NCBI GenBank assembly: GCA_021803085.1
Contig: JAJZMD010000146.1
Span: 38,039 to 102,038, forward strand
Reading direction: 5' to 3'
Source: Actinomycetes bacterium
GTDB taxonomy: Bacteria > Actinomycetota > Acidimicrobiia > Acidimicrobiales > RAAP-2
DNA: 64,000 bases
Below are positions 62,610 to 64,000 of this stretch, piece by piece (within the stretch, counting starts at the first letter, position 1; the number at the start of each line of letters is the position of its first letter). The notes under the pieces were generated by a model. It made no database searches. It had not been told where the DNA came from and saw only the letters and a list, made by a program, of their open reading frames with translations. A program made the translations under genes and the position numbers.

Positions 62610-63821
62610 TCACCCGAGCTTGGTGAGCGCCCGTCGAAGGTTCCTGACCGCCTGCTGGGTCCGCTTCTCGTTCTCGATCAGGGCGAACCGCACGTGGCCG
62701 TCGCCGCCGGGACCGAACCCCGCGCCCGGAGAGGTCGCGACCTCCGCCTCGCGCAAGAGGAGCTTGGCGAATTCGAGCGAGCCCATCTCGCGGTAGGGCT
62801 CGGGGATCGGCGCCCAGACGAACATCGTCCCCTTCGGGGGCGTCACGTCCCAACCGATGCTGGAGAGCCCGGCGCACAGTGCATCGCGCCGACGCTCGTA
62901 CGTGTGGCGAAGCTCCTCTGGGTAGTCGGGCGCTTCGCGCATGGCGACGATGGCGGCGATCTGGATCGGCTGGAACGTCCCGTAGTCGAGGTAACCCTTC
63001 AACTTGGTCAGGGCCTGGACGATCTCGGCGTTGCCGACGAGGAAGCCGACCCGCCATCCCGCCATGGAGAACGATTTGGTCAAGGTGTAGAGCTCGACCG
63101 CGACTTCCTTCGCACCGGGCACCTGCAGGACCGAGGGCGGACGGTAACCGTCGAAGCCGAGGTCGGCATAGGCGAAGTCGTGCACCAGCACGACCTCGTG
63201 CGTCCTCGCGAAGGCGACCAGGCGCTCCATGAACGCAAGATCGACACATGCGGTCGTCGGATTGTGCGGGAACGACACCACGATCACCCGCGGCTTGGGC
63301 CACGTCGCCTCCCAGGTCTCGACGAGGGCTGTGAAGAAGCCCTCGCCGGGGCCGTCGTGGCCACCTGCGCCGGCGTTGCCCGGTCCGGCCATGGGGACCT
63401 GTCGAACGTCTGCCCCGGCGAAGAGCGGCGCATAGATGTGGATCGGGTACGACGGGGACGGGACCAGAGCCGAGTCACCGGGCGACACGAGGACCCACAT
63501 CACGTGCGACATGCCCTCCTTGGCCCCGATCGTCGTCACGACCTCCTGGTCGGGGTCGAGCTCCACCGCCCAGTTGCGCTGGTAGAGCTCGCAGACGGCC
63601 TGGCGGAGGTGCGGGATGCCTCGAGAGGCGGAGTAGCGGTGGTTCCGCGGGTTGCGCACCGCCTCCGCGAGCTTCTCCACCGCGACGGTCGGCGAGGGCA
63701 GGTCCGGGTTGCCGAAGCCGAAGTCCACGATGTCGGCACCCCGTCGGCGCGCGTCCTCCTTCATGCCGTTCATCGTCGAGAACACGTACGGCGGCAGGCC
63801 GTTGATCCGTCGGAGCTCCAT
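62610..63821 (-). CDS. Class I/II aminotransferase (AlaC/diaminopimelate aminotransferase type)
   Basis: A 403-residue PLP enzyme. DIVDFGFGNPDLPSP, VVVSFPHNPTTACVD and VLVHDFAYADLGFDG are followed by TLTKSFSMAGWRVGFLVGN with the PLP lysine, and the C-terminus includes VRFALIENEKR. The gene resembles glutamate-pyruvate aminotransferase AlaC and DapC-like enzymes. ATG at 63821 gives the usual length; an in-frame GTG 13 codons upstream (63860) is possible. It may deliver alanine or diaminopimelate intermediates. Confidence 0.85.
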   Translation of the reverse strand: MELRRINGLPPYVFSTMNGMKEDARRRGADIVDFGFGNPDLPSPTVAVEKLAEAVRNPRNHRYSASRGIPHLRQAVCELYQRNWAVELDPDQEVVTTIGAKEGMSHVMWVLVSPGDSALVPSPSYPIHIYAPLFAGADVRQVPMAGPGNAGAGGHDGPGEGFFTALVETWEATWPKPRVIVVSFPHNPTTACVDLAFMERLVAFARTHEVVLVHDFAYADLGFDGYRPPSVLQVPGAKEVAVELYTLTKSFSMAGWRVGFLVGNAEIVQALTKLKGYLDYGTFQPIQIAAIVAMREAPDYPEELRHTYERRRDALCAGLSSIGWDVTPPKGTMFVWAPIPEPYREMGSLEFAKLLLREAEVATSPGAGFGPGGDGHVRFALIENEKRTQQAVRNLRRALTKLG

Positions 63822-63883
63822 ACGAAACGCTATCCCGTTGCGTACGATGGCCGTGCCCACCAGCCCCGAGGAGCCTCTTCGTC

Positions 63884-64000
63884 GTGCACCTGCTCGGCCT
63901 GCTCAACTTCACACACCTCGTCTCGACCGCCGGCTACGGCGCCATCTTCTTGCTCTGCGTGGCCCAGTCGTGCTGCGTGCCGACGTCGTCGGAGCTCACC
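63884..64000 (+). CDS. DedA-family membrane protein, N-terminal fragment
   Basis: The frame from GTG 63884 (GAGGAG ten bases upstream) reads 39 residues to the right edge. It begins HLLGLLNFTHLVSTAGYGAIFLLCVAQS and continues CCVPTSSELT, resembling the start of DedA/SNARE-associated proteins, whose first segment ends with a Pro-x-x-SE motif. These proteins act in membrane lipid or proton homeostasis. The rest lies outside the window. Confidence 0.6.
   Translation, partial: MHLLGLLNFTHLVSTAGYGAIFLLCVAQSCCVPTSSELT

Overview
The window is very GC-rich throughout, with many GTG starts, strong GGAGG-type ribosome binding sites and tightly overlapping operons. Three luciferase-like (F420-type) oxidoreductases, an NDMA-dependent-type alcohol dehydrogenase and the codon style point to an actinobacterium-like organism, perhaps from a deep lineage such as Acidimicrobiia or Thermoleophilia; there is no rRNA or other firm taxonomic marker. 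No CRISPR array, IS element, tRNA or rRNA was found. Nearly everything is catabolic: uptake systems, CoA activation, dehydrogenases and aromatic-acid degradation.

Layout. 0-2 kb: a phenylphosphate-synthase-like phosphotransfer subunit (minus strand). 2.2-15.8 kb: a divergent plus-strand operon with an NTF2-fold protein, alcohol dehydrogenase, a second copy of that subunit, its ATP-grasp partner, a three-gene biotin carboxylase (carrier, biotin carboxylase, carboxyltransferase), a HAD phosphatase, a CocE-type hydrolase, an acyl-ACP-thioesterase-like protein, a NIPSNAP protein and an amidase. This looks like ATP-driven phosphorylation of a substrate linked to biotin-dependent carboxylation. 15.8-30.3 kb: minus-strand catabolic genes (two SDRs, LLM oxidoreductase, amidohydrolase, two alcohol dehydrogenases, aldehyde dehydrogenase, fused CoA-transferase), the cysteine form of a UGSC module, and three genes of an oligopeptide-type ABC transporter whose second ATPase is transcribed divergently (30.6-31.7 kb). 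35.5-41.5 kb: a complete protocatechuate 4,5-cleavage operon ligK-ligJ-ligI-ligA-ligB-ligC plus an LLM oxidoreductase; a ligM-like aryl O-demethylase lies at 48 kb, so vanillate/protocatechuate catabolism is well supported. 41.6-44.4 kb: 2-oxoacid/acetoin-dehydrogenase-type E1 alpha and beta with a free-standing lipoyl domain and a VOC protein. 49.4-57.5 kb: a ribose-type ABC transporter with a fused class III CoA-transferase, a thiolase-fold protein lacking the usual nucleophile, and its DUF35 partner. 57.7-64 kb: another UGSC module, an alcohol dehydrogenase, citramalate synthase, an aminotransferase and the start of a DedA protein.

The most striking feature is a two-gene module found four times (about 24.3-25.9, 31.7-33.4, 44.5-46.3 and 57.7-59.5 kb). 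Each has a ~180-residue protein with a central (U/C)GSC motif followed, with overlapping stop and start, by a ~360-415-residue partner of unknown function. In three copies the first motif position is an in-frame TGA, immediately followed by a small hairpin with G and U at positions 23 and 24 counted from the TGA, which fits a bacterial SECIS. In the fourth copy the codon is TGC and the hairpin is gone. Ordinary gene calling would split or truncate the three selenoprotein genes. No selA, selB, selC or selD gene is in the window, so the decoding machinery must be elsewhere in the genome.
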